Assembly: GCA_025358485.1 (NCBI GenBank)
Contig: JANYJJ010000204.1
Location: forward strand, 1-55,539
Length of the DNA: 55,539 nt
Reading direction: 5' to 3'
Source: Burkholderiales bacterium
Lineage (GTDB): Bacteria > Pseudomonadota > Gammaproteobacteria > Burkholderiales > Burkholderiaceae_C
Both the position numbers and the translations under genes were made by a program. The notes below the pieces were generated by a model that was not told the DNA's origin, searched no databases, and saw only the letters and a program-made list of their open reading frames with translations. Positions 1 through 9,287 of the stretch are shown here, piece by piece; the stretch's first letter is position 1; the number at the start of each line of letters is the position of its first letter.

Positions 1-900
1 ACGTTGAGCAACGGCTTTACTTTTGTAGAGGCGTATTTGGCGCGCGGCATGCACATCGACGACTTCGCGCCCAACCTGAGCTTTTTCTTCAGCAACGGCA
101 TGGACCCCGAGTACACCGTGCTGGGCCGCGTGGCGCGCCGCATTTGGGCGGTTGCCATGCGCGAGCGTTACGGCGCGAATGAGCGGTCGCAAAAGCTGAA
201 GTACCACGTGCAAACCAGCGGCCGCAGCCTGCACGCGCAAGAGATTCAGTTCAACGACATTCGCACCACCTTGCAAGCGCTGATTGCCATCTACGACAAC
301 TGCAACAGCCTGCACACCAACGCCTTTGACGAAGCCATCACCACGCCCACCGAAGACAGCGTGCGCCGCGCCATGGCCATCCAACTCATCATCAACCGCG
401 AATGGGGTTTGGCGAAAAACGAAAACCCCAACCAGGGCGCTTTCATCATCGACGAGTTGACCGAATTGGTGGAAGAGGCGGTGCTCAAAGAGTTTGAAAA
501 AATCGCCGAACGCGGCGGTGTGTTGGGTGCCATGGAAACCGGCTACCAGCGCGGCCAAATTCAAGAAGAAAGCATGCACTACGAGATGCTGAAGCACACC
601 GGCGAGTACCCCATCATCGGCGTCAACACCTTCCGCAATCCGCATGGCGACGCGGTGCCTGATGTGCTGGAACTGGCCCGCTCGACCGACGCAGAAAAGC
701 AAAGTCAGCTCAAGCGCTTGGCCGAATTTCAGGCGCTGCACGCCGGTGTATCACCCGCCATGTTGGCGCGCCTCAAGCAAGCCGTCATCGCCAACCAAAA
801 CGTGTTTGAGGTGCTGATGCAAGCGGTGCGCTGTTGCTCGCTGGGGCAGATCACCGACGCGCTGTTTGAGGTGGGCGGGCAGTACCGGCGCAGCATGTAG
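1..900 (+). CDS. icmF: Fused isobutyryl-CoA mutase IcmF, C-terminal part (truncated by window edge)
   Basis: The frame is open to the left edge, so only the last 299 residues are present; the full protein should be about 1,100 aa. The segment is the end of the substrate-binding TIM barrel plus the C-terminal linker region of the mutase: stretches such as [38 protein letters not shown] and [11 protein letters not shown] are typical of the IcmF branch of the methylmalonyl-CoA mutase superfamily, and the protein ends with the usual GQYRRSM-type tail. IcmF interconverts isobutyryl-CoA and n-butyryl-CoA with adenosylcobalamin and carries its own G-protein chaperone domain (upstream of the window, not seen). 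A TTG at 4 opens the visible frame but is not a real start. Confidence is high for the superfamily and good for the IcmF branch. Confidence 0.9.
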   Translation, partial: TLSNGFTFVEAYLARGMHIDDFAPNLSFFFSNGMDPEYTVLGRVARRIWAVAMRERYGANERSQKLKYHVQTSGRSLHAQEIQFNDIRTTLQALIAIYDNCNSLHTNAFDEAITTPTEDSVRRAMAIQLIINREWGLAKNENPNQGAFIIDELTELVEEAVLKEFEKIAERGGVLGAMETGYQRGQIQEESMHYEMLKHTGEYPIIGVNTFRNPHGDAVPDVLELARSTDAEKQSQLKRLAEFQALHAGVSPAMLARLKQAVIANQNVFEVLMQAVRCCSLGQITDALFEVGGQYRRSM

Positions 901-991
901 TGGGCTGGCCAGCCGATGCGCATGCGGTCTGCGCTACGCTCAAGACCAAGCGCGCGCACCCATGTGCGCTGCAAATCCAAAGGCAAAGCCC

Positions 992-1474
992 ATGAGCACC
1001 ACCCCTGTCCAGCACGGCGATGAACCCGGCGCAAACCAAGCTTTTCCGCTGCTTTACAACTTGGTCTATTGCAGCAAGGCGACTGCGGGCGTGGACAAAG
1101 CGGCCGTCGACCGCATCATCGATGTGTCCCGGCGCGACAACCCCGAGCGCGGTATCACCGGCTTGTTGGTGTTCGGCAGCGGCATCTTCTTTCAGTGGCT
1201 GGAAGGCCCGCGGCACAACGTGACGGAATTGATGAGCAAGCTGAAGTCCGATGCGCGCCATGACGGCGTGGTGGTGTTCAGCGAAAACGAAGAAGTGCGC
1301 GAGCGGCTGTTCCCCGACTGGGACATGGAGCTCGTCACCACCGACGACATTCGCGACGTGTTGAGCGATGCCCTCGACACCGCCGAAGATCCGCACAACG
1401 TGACCGCGTTGGCGAGCTTGTTGGAAGAGTTGGATTCAGGTCGGCTCAGCGGCTTGGGCGCTGCCGCGAGCTGA
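992..1474 (+). CDS. Short BLUF-domain blue-light sensor protein
   Basis: A 160-residue protein that is essentially a single flavin-binding BLUF domain. The residues needed for the BLUF photocycle are visible: Tyr26 in LVYCSKA, Asn50 in RRDNPERGITGLL, Gln68 in FFQWLEG, and a Trp110/Met112 pair in FPDWDME. A C-terminal tail of about 40 residues forms the usual cap helices. There is no attached EAL, cyclase or other output domain, so it would signal by protein-protein contact. The start at 992 leaves 17 residues before the first strand; an in-frame ATG at 962 would add ten residues, and neither has a strong ribosome site. It lies 91 bp after icmF and converges on the alcohol dehydrogenase. Its partner cannot be told from the sequence. 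Confidence 0.85.
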   Translation: MSTTPVQHGDEPGANQAFPLLYNLVYCSKATAGVDKAAVDRIIDVSRRDNPERGITGLLVFGSGIFFQWLEGPRHNVTELMSKLKSDARHDGVVVFSENEEVRERLFPDWDMELVTTDDIRDVLSDALDTAEDPHNVTALASLLEELDSGRLSGLGAAAS

Positions 1475-1487
1475 CCCGTTCAAAGGA

Positions 1488-2651
1488 TCACATGGCCTCG
1501 GCCAGCAACGCGTGATAGTCGTCGCTGCTGGCAATGCGTGGGTTCATTTTGTGGCAGTGGTCGGCGATGGCACCCACGGTGATTTGCTCAAACCACGCGG
1601 GCTGCACGCCCATCGACGCCAAGCCAGTGGGCAAACCCAAACGCGCGTTCATGTCGCGGATGGCGTCTGCAATGTCGCCGGCTACATCCCCAGCCACATC
1701 ACCAGAAACAGCCAGCCCCATCGCGCCCGCCATGCGTTGCATGCGGCGCTCTTTGATCACGCTGTCGGCGGCTGCATTGAAGCGCACCACGGCGGGCAAA
1801 AACATCGCGTTCAGCGTGCCGTGGTGCAAGCGCGGGTTTTTGCCGCCCAGCGAATGGCTCAGCGAATGCACCGCGCCCAAGCCCTTTTGAAACGCCATCG
1901 CGCCTTGCACTGACGCGCTCATCATGCCCAGCCGCGCGTCACGGTCTTGGCCGTCCTGCGTGGCGCGTTCGATGTGCGCCCAGCCGCGCGCCAAACCGTC
2001 CAAGGCAATGCCGTCGGCGGGCGGATTGAATGGCGCGGCCATGAAGGTTTCCATGCAGTGGGCAATGGCGTCCATGCCGGTGGCCGCCGTAAGCAATGGC
2101 GGCAAACCGAGGGTGAGTTCGGGGTCGCAAACGGCGGCGCGCGGCATCAGGTGCCAGGAATGGAAGCCGACTTTGCGGCCATCGTCGAGGATCAAAATCG
2201 CGCCGCGCGCCACCTCGCTGCCGGTGCCTGCGGTGGTGGGTACGGCAATCAAAGGCACCGCAGACTCAGTTATTTTGGCGCTGCCGCCTTCGATGGTGGC
2301 GTAGGTTTTGAGCGCACCAGGGTGGCGCGCGGCAATCGCCACGCCTTTGGCGCAGTCGATGGACGAGCCGCCTCCCACCGCGATGATGCCGTCGCAGCCG
2401 TGTTGATTGAACGCGGCGGTGGCGGCGCGGACGGCTGCTTCATTCGGGTTGCTGGGAGTGGCGTCAAACACCGCGCCGCGCATGGACGTGGGCAAGGCGT
2501 CCAACACCTTGTCCAACACGCCCGCAGCGCGCACGCCAGCGTCAGTCACGAGCAGCGGCTTCTTGATGCCCACACGCTCGCATTCAGACGCCAACAAACT
2601 GCGCGCGCCGAACTCGATGTTGATGTGGGTGAGGTACTGGATCAGGGCCAT
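1488..2651 (-). CDS. Iron-containing alcohol dehydrogenase (group III ADH family)
   Basis: A 387-residue protein of normal family length. It has the NAD-binding motif AVGGGSSIDCAKG (about residues 91-103), the PTTAGTGSEV motif (139-148) and the divalent-metal ligands Asp194 and His198 in GMDAIAHCMET, His262 in VHSLSH, and His276/277 in LHHGTLNAMFLP. Members oxidise or reduce short-chain alcohols, aldehydes or hydroxy acids with NAD(P); the substrate cannot be read from the sequence. A short repetitive segment, GDVAGDVAGDIAD, sits in the C-terminal half; its codons have diverged, so it is not a fresh duplication. The gene is divergent from yajC with about 200 bp between them, and it converges on the BLUF gene with only 13 bp between. 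Confidence 0.85.
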   Translation of the reverse strand: MALIQYLTHINIEFGARSLLASECERVGIKKPLLVTDAGVRAAGVLDKVLDALPTSMRGAVFDATPSNPNEAAVRAATAAFNQHGCDGIIAVGGGSSIDCAKGVAIAARHPGALKTYATIEGGSAKITESAVPLIAVPTTAGTGSEVARGAILILDDGRKVGFHSWHLMPRAAVCDPELTLGLPPLLTAATGMDAIAHCMETFMAAPFNPPADGIALDGLARGWAHIERATQDGQDRDARLGMMSASVQGAMAFQKGLGAVHSLSHSLGGKNPRLHHGTLNAMFLPAVVRFNAAADSVIKERRMQRMAGAMGLAVSGDVAGDVAGDIADAIRDMNARLGLPTGLASMGVQPAWFEQITVGAIADHCHKMNPRIASSDDYHALLAEAM

Positions 2652-2775
2652 GGAGCGCTCCGTGCTGTTGCGTCGATGCGGGGTTGATTTGAACGGCGGC
2701 GTTGAAGTCTGCCACGTGCTTTCAAGCGGTCAAATGCGCTTCATTTGGGGTCTGTTGGGCGCACCCCGCGCAACA

Positions 2776-2781
2776 TACAAT
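2776..2781 (+). promoter_or_regulatory. Candidate -10 hexamer upstream of yajC
   Basis: TACAAT lies 74 bp before the yajC GTG. A partial -35 (TTGGGC at 2755) is 15 bp upstream, slightly short of the usual 16-18. The same TACAATTC-AAGGCTT context is found upstream of purE (27805). This is a sequence reading only. Confidence 0.3.
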
Positions 2782-2854
2782 TCCAAGGCTTTGCGCTAGG
2801 CGATTTGCCGGGCTGTCTAAACAAGATACATACAAGTCACCACAAGGAATTCAC

Positions 2855-3190
2855 GTGTTCATTTCAGAAGCTTTTGCACAGGCCGCACCGGCCGCCACCG
2901 GCTCGGCCGATTCACCGTTTGGCAGCATCGCCAGCATGCTGCCGATCTTGTTGATGTTTGTGGTGCTCTACTTCGTGATGATCCGCCCGCAAATGAAGCG
3001 GCAAAAGGAACACAAGGCCATGATTGACGCCATCGCCAAGGGCGACGAAGTGGTGCTCGGCGGCGGCATGATCGGCAAGATCGCCAAGCTGGGTGAGAGT
3101 TACATCCACGTTGAAATTGCCAACGGCGTTGAGATTCAAGTTCAACGCTCGTCGGTGGTTCAAGTTCTGCCCAAAGGTACTTTGAAGTAA
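2855..3190 (+). CDS. yajC: YajC, Sec translocase accessory subunit
   Basis: A 111-residue small inner-membrane protein with one transmembrane segment (about residues 28-43, ending in YFVMIRPQMKRQKEHK) followed by a basic stretch and a small beta domain with the family motif KGDEVVLGGGMIGKI. YajC associates with SecD and SecF and with the SecYEG channel. The start is a GTG, chosen because AAGGAA at 2844-2849 is well spaced from it; the frame upstream is open but has no family-like sequence. It heads yajC-secD-secF. The tgt/queA genes that often precede yajC in proteobacteria are not here; an alcohol dehydrogenase is divergent instead. Confidence 0.95.
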   Translation: MFISEAFAQAAPAATGSADSPFGSIASMLPILLMFVVLYFVMIRPQMKRQKEHKAMIDAIAKGDEVVLGGGMIGKIAKLGESYIHVEIANGVEIQVQRSSVVQVLPKGTLK

Positions 3191-3312
3191 CAGGCACGTT
3201 GAATTCACCAAAGCGCACGCCGTCCGTTTGATTTTGCGGTGCCGTCGCGGCACCTCCCCGACCACCAGCCGCGACGTCGCAGGTCAGCGCCTCACATCGC
3301 GAGAGAGTCCCC

Positions 3313-5214
3313 ATGAATCGCTATCCATTTTGGAAATACGCCGTCCTCGCGGTGGCCCTGCTGATTGGCTTGCTCTATACGCTGCCCAACTTGTACGGTG
3401 AAGCGCCTGCGGTGCAGGTCAGCAGCGGCAAGGCCACGCTGAAAGTCGACTCGTCGCTGAGCGATCGTGTCAGCCAATTGCTCACCGCCGCCGGCATCAA
3501 GGCCGACTTTGTTCAGTTTGAAGGCAGCTCGGTGAAGGCGCGCTTCACCGACACCGACACCCAGCTGAAAGCCAAAGACGCCATCAGCAAGGCGCTGAAC
3601 AGCGATGCGACAAATCCGTCTTACATCGTGGCGCTGAACTTGGTCTCGCGCTCACCGCATTGGCTCACCTCGCTGCACGCTTTGCCCATGTACTTGGGCT
3701 TGGACTTGCGCGGCGGTGTGCACTTTTTGATGCAGGTCGACATGAAGGCCGCGCTCACCAAAAAGGCCGAAGCGCTGACCGGCGACATCCGCAGCTTGCT
3801 GCGCGACAAAGACCTGCGCCACGCCGGCATCACACGCGACGGGAACAACGTCGATGTGCGCTTTCGCGACCGTGCCACGCTGACCGCTGCGCGCAATTTG
3901 CTGTCTGACCAATTGCCCGATTTGCAGTGGACGGAAACGCCCGACGGTAGCGATCTCAAGTTGACGGGCTCGTTGAAGCCAGAAGCAGCGGCGCGTGTTC
4001 AATCCAGCGCTGTGAATCAAAACATCACCACGCTGCACAACCGCGTGAACGAGCTCGGCGTGGCAGAGCCAGTGATTCAAAAGCAGGGCCTGGACCGTGT
4101 GGTGGTGCAGTTGCCTGGCGTGCAAGACACCGCCAAGGCCAAAGACATCATCGGCCGCACCGCCACGCTGGAAGTGCGCTTGCTGGACGAGAGCACCGAA
4201 GCCGCTGCGGCCGCCACCACAGGCGTCGTGCCGTTTGGCACCGAGCGTTTTGAAGAGCGCGGCGGCTCGCCCATCATCGTGAAGCGCCAAGTGATCTTGA
4301 CCGGCGAAAACTTGATCGATGCACAACCCGGCTTCGACGGCCAAACCCAAGAAGCCACCGTCAACCTCACGCTCGACGCCAAAGGCTCACGCATATTCAA
4401 GGACATCACGCGCGAAAACATCGGCAAGCGCATGGCCATCATCTTGTTTGAAAAAGGCAAGGGCGAAGTCGTGACTGCGCCGGTGATCCGCAGCGAAATT
4501 GGCGGCGGACGCGTTCAAATTTCCGGCCGCATGACCACTGCCGAGGCCAACGACACCTCGCTGCTGCTGCGCTCGGGTTCGCTCGCCGCGCCGATGGAAA
4601 TCATCGAAGAACGCACCATCGGCCCGAGCTTGGGGGCCGACAACATCGCCAAAGGCATGAACAGCGTGATCTACGGTTTCGTTGCCATCGCGGTGTTCAT
4701 GTGCCTGTACTACATGCTGTTCGGCGTGTTTTCTACTTTGGCCTTGGCCTTCAACTTGTTGTTGTTGGTGGCGGTGCTGTCAATGTTGCAAGCCACCTTG
4801 ACGCTGCCCGGCATCGCCGCCATCGCGTTGGCCCTGGGCATGGCGATTGATGCCAACGTGCTGATCAATGAGCGGGTGCGCGAAGAGTTGCGCAATGGCG
4901 CGTCACCGCAAACCGCCATTCACACCGGCTATGAAAAAGCCTTCGCCACCATTTTGGATTCCAACATCACCACCTTGATTGCCGGTGTGTCGCTGCTGGC
5001 GTTTGGCTCGGGCGCGGTGCGCGGTTTTGCCATCGTGCACGTGCTGGGAATTTTGACGTCGATGTTCTCGGCCGTGGTGTTTTCGCGAGGTTTGGTCAAC
5101 CTTTGGTACGGCAGCCAGAAGAAGCTCAAAGGCGTGTCGATTGGTCAAGTGTGGAAGCCGGATGCAGTCGCCTCCGCCGCTGCAAGCTCGACCGACGTTG
5201 TCAGCAAGACCTGA
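3313..5214 (+). CDS. secD: Protein translocase subunit SecD
   Basis: A 633-residue SecD of usual length for betaproteobacteria. It has an N-terminal membrane anchor (residues 5-27), a large periplasmic region with the motif YLGLDLRGGVHFLMQVD, the SecD/SecF head domain, and a C-terminal bundle of five membrane helices with GMAIDANVLINERVREEL, the RND-type segment used for proton-driven movement. SecD works with SecF to pull secreted chains into the periplasm. It follows yajC after 122 bp and precedes secF by 53 bp, so the three genes look co-transcribed. Confidence 0.97.
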   Translation: MNRYPFWKYAVLAVALLIGLLYTLPNLYGEAPAVQVSSGKATLKVDSSLSDRVSQLLTAAGIKADFVQFEGSSVKARFTDTDTQLKAKDAISKALNSDATNPSYIVALNLVSRSPHWLTSLHALPMYLGLDLRGGVHFLMQVDMKAALTKKAEALTGDIRSLLRDKDLRHAGITRDGNNVDVRFRDRATLTAARNLLSDQLPDLQWTETPDGSDLKLTGSLKPEAAARVQSSAVNQNITTLHNRVNELGVAEPVIQKQGLDRVVVQLPGVQDTAKAKDIIGRTATLEVRLLDESTEAAAAATTGVVPFGTERFEERGGSPIIVKRQVILTGENLIDAQPGFDGQTQEATVNLTLDAKGSRIFKDITRENIGKRMAIILFEKGKGEVVTAPVIRSEIGGGRVQISGRMTTAEANDTSLLLRSGSLAAPMEIIEERTIGPSLGADNIAKGMNSVIYGFVAIAVFMCLYYMLFGVFSTLALAFNLLLLVAVLSMLQATLTLPGIAAIALALGMAIDANVLINERVREELRNGASPQTAIHTGYEKAFATILDSNITTLIAGVSLLAFGSGAVRGFAIVHVLGILTSMFSAVVFSRGLVNLWYGSQKKLKGVSIGQVWKPDAVASAAASSTDVVSKT

Positions 5215-5267
5215 TCTGCTGGCGGCACAAGCCTGATCGTTATCCTCCGATTCCCCAAGGACATCAA

Positions 5268-6314
5268 ATGGAATTTTTCCGCATCCAGCGCGACATCCCG
5301 TTCATGCGCTACGCCGTGATCTTGAACGTGATTTCGGCGTTGACATTTGTGGCGGCGGTGTTCTTCATTGCAACCCGTGGCCTGCACTTTTCGGTCGAGT
5401 TCACTGGCGGCACTTTGGTGGAAGTGGCTTACCCGCAAGCTGCCGACTTGGGCAAAGTGCGCGACACGGTTGACACCATGAAGCTTGGCGAAATTCAAGT
5501 GCAGAACTTCGGCAGCTCACGCGATGTGCTCATTCGCCTGCCCGCGCGCGGCGACGCCAAACAAGCCGACGCGCTGAGCCAGCGCGTGTTCGATGTGCTG
5601 TGCCAAGCCCAAGGCGGCAAGGTCACGCGCAAAGAAGCGGTCACCGACAGAGGCGAAGCGATCAGCAAGCCGGTTTGCGCTGCCGCCGGTGCAGCGTCCG
5701 GTGCAGAACTGATGGAGTTGAAGCGCAGCGAATTCGTGGGCCCGTCGGTGGGCTCAGAGTTGGCACGCGACGGCGCTTTGGCACTCGCCGTCACAGTGGT
5801 CGGCATCATGATTTACCTTGCCTTCCGCTTCGAGTGGAAATTTTCGGTGGCCGGCATCGTCGCCAACTTGCACGACGTCATCATCATCGTCGGCTTCTTT
5901 GCTTTCTTTCAGTGGGAGTTTTCGCTGGCGGTGTTGGCGGCCGTGTTGGCGGTGCTGGGTTACTCGGTGAACGAATCGGTGGTGATTTTTGACCGCATAC
6001 GCGAGTCGTTTCGCCGCTACCGAAAAATGAACACCCGCGAGGTCATTGATCACGCCATCACCAGCACCATGAGCCGCACCGTCATCACCCACGGCAGCAC
6101 CTTGATGATGGTGGTGTCGATGTTGATTTTTGGCGGCCCCACGCTGCACTACTTCGCGGTGGCGTTGACCATCGGCATTTTGTTCGGCATCTATTCGTCG
6201 GTGTTCGTCGCGGCAGCGATTGCCATGTGGTTGGGCGTCAAGCGCGAAGACTTGGTGAAGGGGATCAGCAAAGAGCTCGACCCCGACGATCCGAACGCCG
6301 GAGCGGTGATTTAA
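5268..6314 (+). CDS. secF: Protein translocase subunit SecF
   Basis: A 348-residue SecF. The first membrane helix is at about residues 14-36, followed by the periplasmic motif FSVEFTGGTLVEV and the C-terminal membrane bundle with YSVNESVVIFDRIRE. The start ATG at 5268 has AAGG ahead of it (5257-5260); the frame is open further upstream inside the secD tail but that part has no family resemblance. It partners SecD in the inner membrane. The periplasmic domain includes an Ala-rich CAAAGAASGAEL stretch just before the conserved SEFVGPSVG segment. Confidence 0.96.
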   Translation: MEFFRIQRDIPFMRYAVILNVISALTFVAAVFFIATRGLHFSVEFTGGTLVEVAYPQAADLGKVRDTVDTMKLGEIQVQNFGSSRDVLIRLPARGDAKQADALSQRVFDVLCQAQGGKVTRKEAVTDRGEAISKPVCAAAGAASGAELMELKRSEFVGPSVGSELARDGALALAVTVVGIMIYLAFRFEWKFSVAGIVANLHDVIIIVGFFAFFQWEFSLAVLAAVLAVLGYSVNESVVIFDRIRESFRRYRKMNTREVIDHAITSTMSRTVITHGSTLMMVVSMLIFGGPTLHYFAVALTIGILFGIYSSVFVAAAIAMWLGVKREDLVKGISKELDPDDPNAGAVI

Positions 6315-6412
6315 CTCGGTATAGAGTCACGCAGGAATCGTTACCGGGCATCACCGCAAGCTCAAACGCACTATCTGCACCAGCTGCACCACCTGCACCC
6401 CCCCAAAAACAC

Positions 6413-8740
6413 ATGGCCAACCACGCCGACTCGACAGCACTGGCAGCACTCGCCCGGCGCTTCTACGTCGAAGGCCTGCTCAAGGGCTTGCCGCAGGTGG
6501 TGCAAGCCATTGATTCGGCGGCCAGGGAGCAGCTGGGGCAAGTCGCCGAGAACGCATTGGTCATGCGTCGCCGAGATGCGGTTGAAGACCTCGCCCGGGC
6601 GTCGGCATTTTGGTCGCAAGCGGCCATGGGCATGGTGCGCGGGGCCTTGCTCACGGGCGTGATTTCAGCGTCGCGGCCCTCAGATTTGCCACCGCCCTCA
6701 GGGCGCAGCGCGGCGTCTGATGCCGGCCTGAGTTTGGTCGACAACGACACCATCGAGACCGAGATTTTGAGTTCACGCTTGGCCTTGGCCATGATGGACA
6801 AAGCCTCGTGGGAGTTCACCGATTTGCGCTCGCGCATGACCACCTTGGAAGGTCGTGACGAGCTGGCTTCTAACGACGTGTTGCGCCCGCATGTGTTGGC
6901 CCGCATCGTCACCTCGGCGTGGCGCACTGCCGCGTTGGGGCAAGAAACTTGGCGCACCGTTCAAGCCTCTTTGCACGAAGAGTTCTCGCACTTTGCAGCC
7001 GAGGCCTATCACGAGACCAACCGCTGGTTGATGGCCGAAGGCGTTTTGCCTGAGATAGACCTGCGGCCTTTGATTCGTCGCACTGCAAACGCGGCCTGGC
7101 GCCCCAGCCGCTTGGGCGCACACACGCAACCGGCAGCATCGTTGCGTGGCCACGGCAACATGGACGCAGAGGTCAGCGAAGAAACGCGGATGATGACGCG
7201 GCCCGGCGCTTTGGCGCGCGGTGCCGATCATTCTGAAGCGGTGCTCGGCCGCTTGAATCGCCTGATCGGCAAACAGCTGCCCAACTTTGCCAACACCTCG
7301 CAGGCCGCACCAGCGTCGCCGCAGTTGACGGCCGCGATTTCGCAGGCGCAAGCAAACATCAATTTGCGTTTGAGCCGCAGCAGCCGCTACCCGCAGGGCG
7401 GTGCGCCGATGGGCAGCTCAGGTGCTGAAGTGGTCAGCACGCCCGCGCTGCTGGAAGAGTTGGCCCAGCGCAAGCAGCAACTCAAGCAAGCGGCCAGCAC
7501 GCCCAATGAGCGCGCCACCATCGAAATTGTGGCTTTGCTGTTTCAAAGCATCTTGACCGAAGAGCGCATCCCGGCGTCGATACGCGTGTGGTTTGCGCGG
7601 CTGCAAATGCCAGTGTTGCGTGTGGCGGTGGGTGAGCCCGATTTCTTCGCCACCATCGACCATCCGGCGCGCCGCCTGATCGACCGCATGGGCGGCTGCG
7701 TCATGGGCTTCGATTCAAAAACCCGCAAAGGCGGCGATGTGATTGAGGTGGAAATCAAGCGCATCGTGCAAGTGGTTGAGGCGTATCCCGACACCGGAAG
7801 GCGGGTTTTTCAAACCGTGATGACCGAGTTTGACAAGTTCTTGGAGCACTATTTCAAGAACGAAAACGAAGCCTCTCGCAAAGGCGTGTCGCTGGCGCAG
7901 CAGGTAGAGCAGCGCGAAACCTTGACCATCCAATACACGATTGAGCTGCGCAAAATGCTCAATGAAATGCCGGTGCAAGAAGGCATACGCGAGTTCTTGT
8001 TCCACGTGTGGGCCGATGTGCTGGCCACGACGGCGGTGAACAACGTCGGCAGTGGTGTGCTAAGCGAAGAAACCAAAGCCATGAAGCGCGCCGCCGCAGA
8101 TTTGATCTGGTCGGCCAGTGCCAAAGTTTCACGCGACGAACGCTCGGAAGTCATACGCCGCCTGCCGCCGCTGCTCAAAACGCTGCGCGAAGGCATGAAG
8201 AGCGCGGGCATGTCCACCGCCAAACAAGACGAACACATTCAAAGCTTGAACAGCTCGCTGGCCGCCGCTTTCACTGCCAAGTCGGCCGCCATTCCGGTGG
8301 AGCGCATGGAAGAGTTGATGGGCCGCTTGGAGACTTTGGAAGAACTTCTCCCCGAGGCTGATGACGTGGAGATCGACGAGTCCATGGTGCTCGACTTGTC
8401 AGGCCACGAAAGCTCGGAACTGGAAGTGGTGGGCGAGGGCGGTTCCATGCCCACACCAGCCATGCTGGCGTGGGCCACCGAGCTGCAAGTTGGCAGTTGG
8501 TTCATGCTGGATTTCCGCAATCGCAACGAACCTGTGCAACTGGCTTGGCAAGGTCTGCGTCGCCAGTTGGCGCTTTTTGTGTCGCCACAAGGCCGCGGCG
8601 TGTTGTTCCAAAAGCACCGTCTGGCGGCGTTTTTGCAGGCCGGCCTTTTGGTGCCTGCGCAAGACGAAACCCTCACGGTCCGCGCCACGCGCAGCGCGAT
8701 GGAAAAACTGGATGTCGATCCGGGGCGGTTGTTGAACTAG
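6413..8740 (+). CDS. DUF1631 family protein
   Basis: A 775-residue protein recognisable as DUF1631, a large family common in beta- and gammaproteobacteria that is sometimes wrongly labelled thymidine phosphorylase. No enzymatic motif is evident. The features seen are an N-terminal helical part, a central low-complexity Ala/Gln/Ser-rich linker (about residues 285-330), a conserved middle segment with PASIRVWFARLQMPVLRVA and DHPARRLIDRMG, and a C-terminal beta-rich region (WATELQVGSWFMLD onward) resembling a PilZ-like fold. It is soluble, with no signal peptide. ATG 6413 is chosen because the residues ahead of it are repetitive and would overlap secF. It is 98 bp downstream of secF and may read through from the sec operon. 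Function unknown. Confidence 0.8.
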   Translation: MANHADSTALAALARRFYVEGLLKGLPQVVQAIDSAAREQLGQVAENALVMRRRDAVEDLARASAFWSQAAMGMVRGALLTGVISASRPSDLPPPSGRSAASDAGLSLVDNDTIETEILSSRLALAMMDKASWEFTDLRSRMTTLEGRDELASNDVLRPHVLARIVTSAWRTAALGQETWRTVQASLHEEFSHFAAEAYHETNRWLMAEGVLPEIDLRPLIRRTANAAWRPSRLGAHTQPAASLRGHGNMDAEVSEETRMMTRPGALARGADHSEAVLGRLNRLIGKQLPNFANTSQAAPASPQLTAAISQAQANINLRLSRSSRYPQGGAPMGSSGAEVVSTPALLEELAQRKQQLKQAASTPNERATIEIVALLFQSILTEERIPASIRVWFARLQMPVLRVAVGEPDFFATIDHPARRLIDRMGGCVMGFDSKTRKGGDVIEVEIKRIVQVVEAYPDTGRRVFQTVMTEFDKFLEHYFKNENEASRKGVSLAQQVEQRETLTIQYTIELRKMLNEMPVQEGIREFLFHVWADVLATTAVNNVGSGVLSEETKAMKRAAADLIWSASAKVSRDERSEVIRRLPPLLKTLREGMKSAGMSTAKQDEHIQSLNSSLAAAFTAKSAAIPVERMEELMGRLETLEELLPEADDVEIDESMVLDLSGHESSELEVVGEGGSMPTPAMLAWATELQVGSWFMLDFRNRNEPVQLAWQGLRRQLALFVSPQGRGVLFQKHRLAAFLQAGLLVPAQDETLTVRATRSAMEKLDVDPGRLLN

Positions 8741-8755
8741 CGGCTGAACCAGCCG
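8741..8755 (+). terminator. Small hairpin between convergent DUF1631 and smg genes
   Basis: CGGCTG-AAC-CAGCCG forms a perfect six-base-pair stem directly after the DUF1631 stop codon. No T-run follows on either strand, so a termination role is weakly supported. Confidence 0.3.
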
Positions 8756-8783
8756 TTGAGCTGGCAGTTCACAGCGAGCAAGA

Positions 8784-9236
8784 TCAATGAATGAGCCGGT
8801 CTTCCTCGTCTACAAACAGCTCGTCCAGTATCAAAGCGTCGGGCTCTTCACCCAAGCTCCAAAACACCATCAAGACAATGATCTTGAGGTCTTCCAAATC
8901 GAGGGGGTTGCCGGGGATGGCGTTGGCGCGGTCTATCACCATTTCGCGCATAGGACCGGGCAGCACGCCGGCCGATTCCAAAAAGCTGATGAAGCCGATG
9001 GACTCCTCACCCAGGTGCTCTTGCTCGGTGGGCGAATACACCCGCATGCTCAGTTCGCCTTGCTCGCCAACGTAAGACGTGGCGGCCTCAGCCAAGCCGT
9101 CCAGCCACACAAGAGCGTCTTGAATTTCATCGCTCTCAAACCCCACTGAAGACAGCTTGCGCGCGAGCTGCGCGTGGTCGGGGCAGGCATCAGGGCGCCA
9201 GTAGTTTTCGTACAAATAAACAAGCACATCGAACAT
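8784..9236 (-). CDS. smg: Smg family protein (DUF494)
   Basis: A 150-residue acidic protein matching the Smg/DUF494 family: it opens MFDVLVYLYENYW, has the central LVWLDGLAEA segment and ends with LDLEDLKIIVLMVFWSLGEEPD. ATG 9236 is preferred over the TTG immediately before it because family members begin MFDVL. Its biochemical role is unknown; it is regularly found beside dprA (smf), as here, 51 bp downstream of it on the same strand. Confidence 0.92.
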   Translation of the reverse strand: MFDVLVYLYENYWRPDACPDHAQLARKLSSVGFESDEIQDALVWLDGLAEAATSYVGEQGELSMRVYSPTEQEHLGEESIGFISFLESAGVLPGPMREMVIDRANAIPGNPLDLEDLKIIVLMVFWSLGEEPDALILDELFVDEEDRLIH

Positions 9237-9287
9237 CAAATCACTATACCGCAGGCGGTATTTGCTGTTCGCTTCGGCAGCGGGGTT

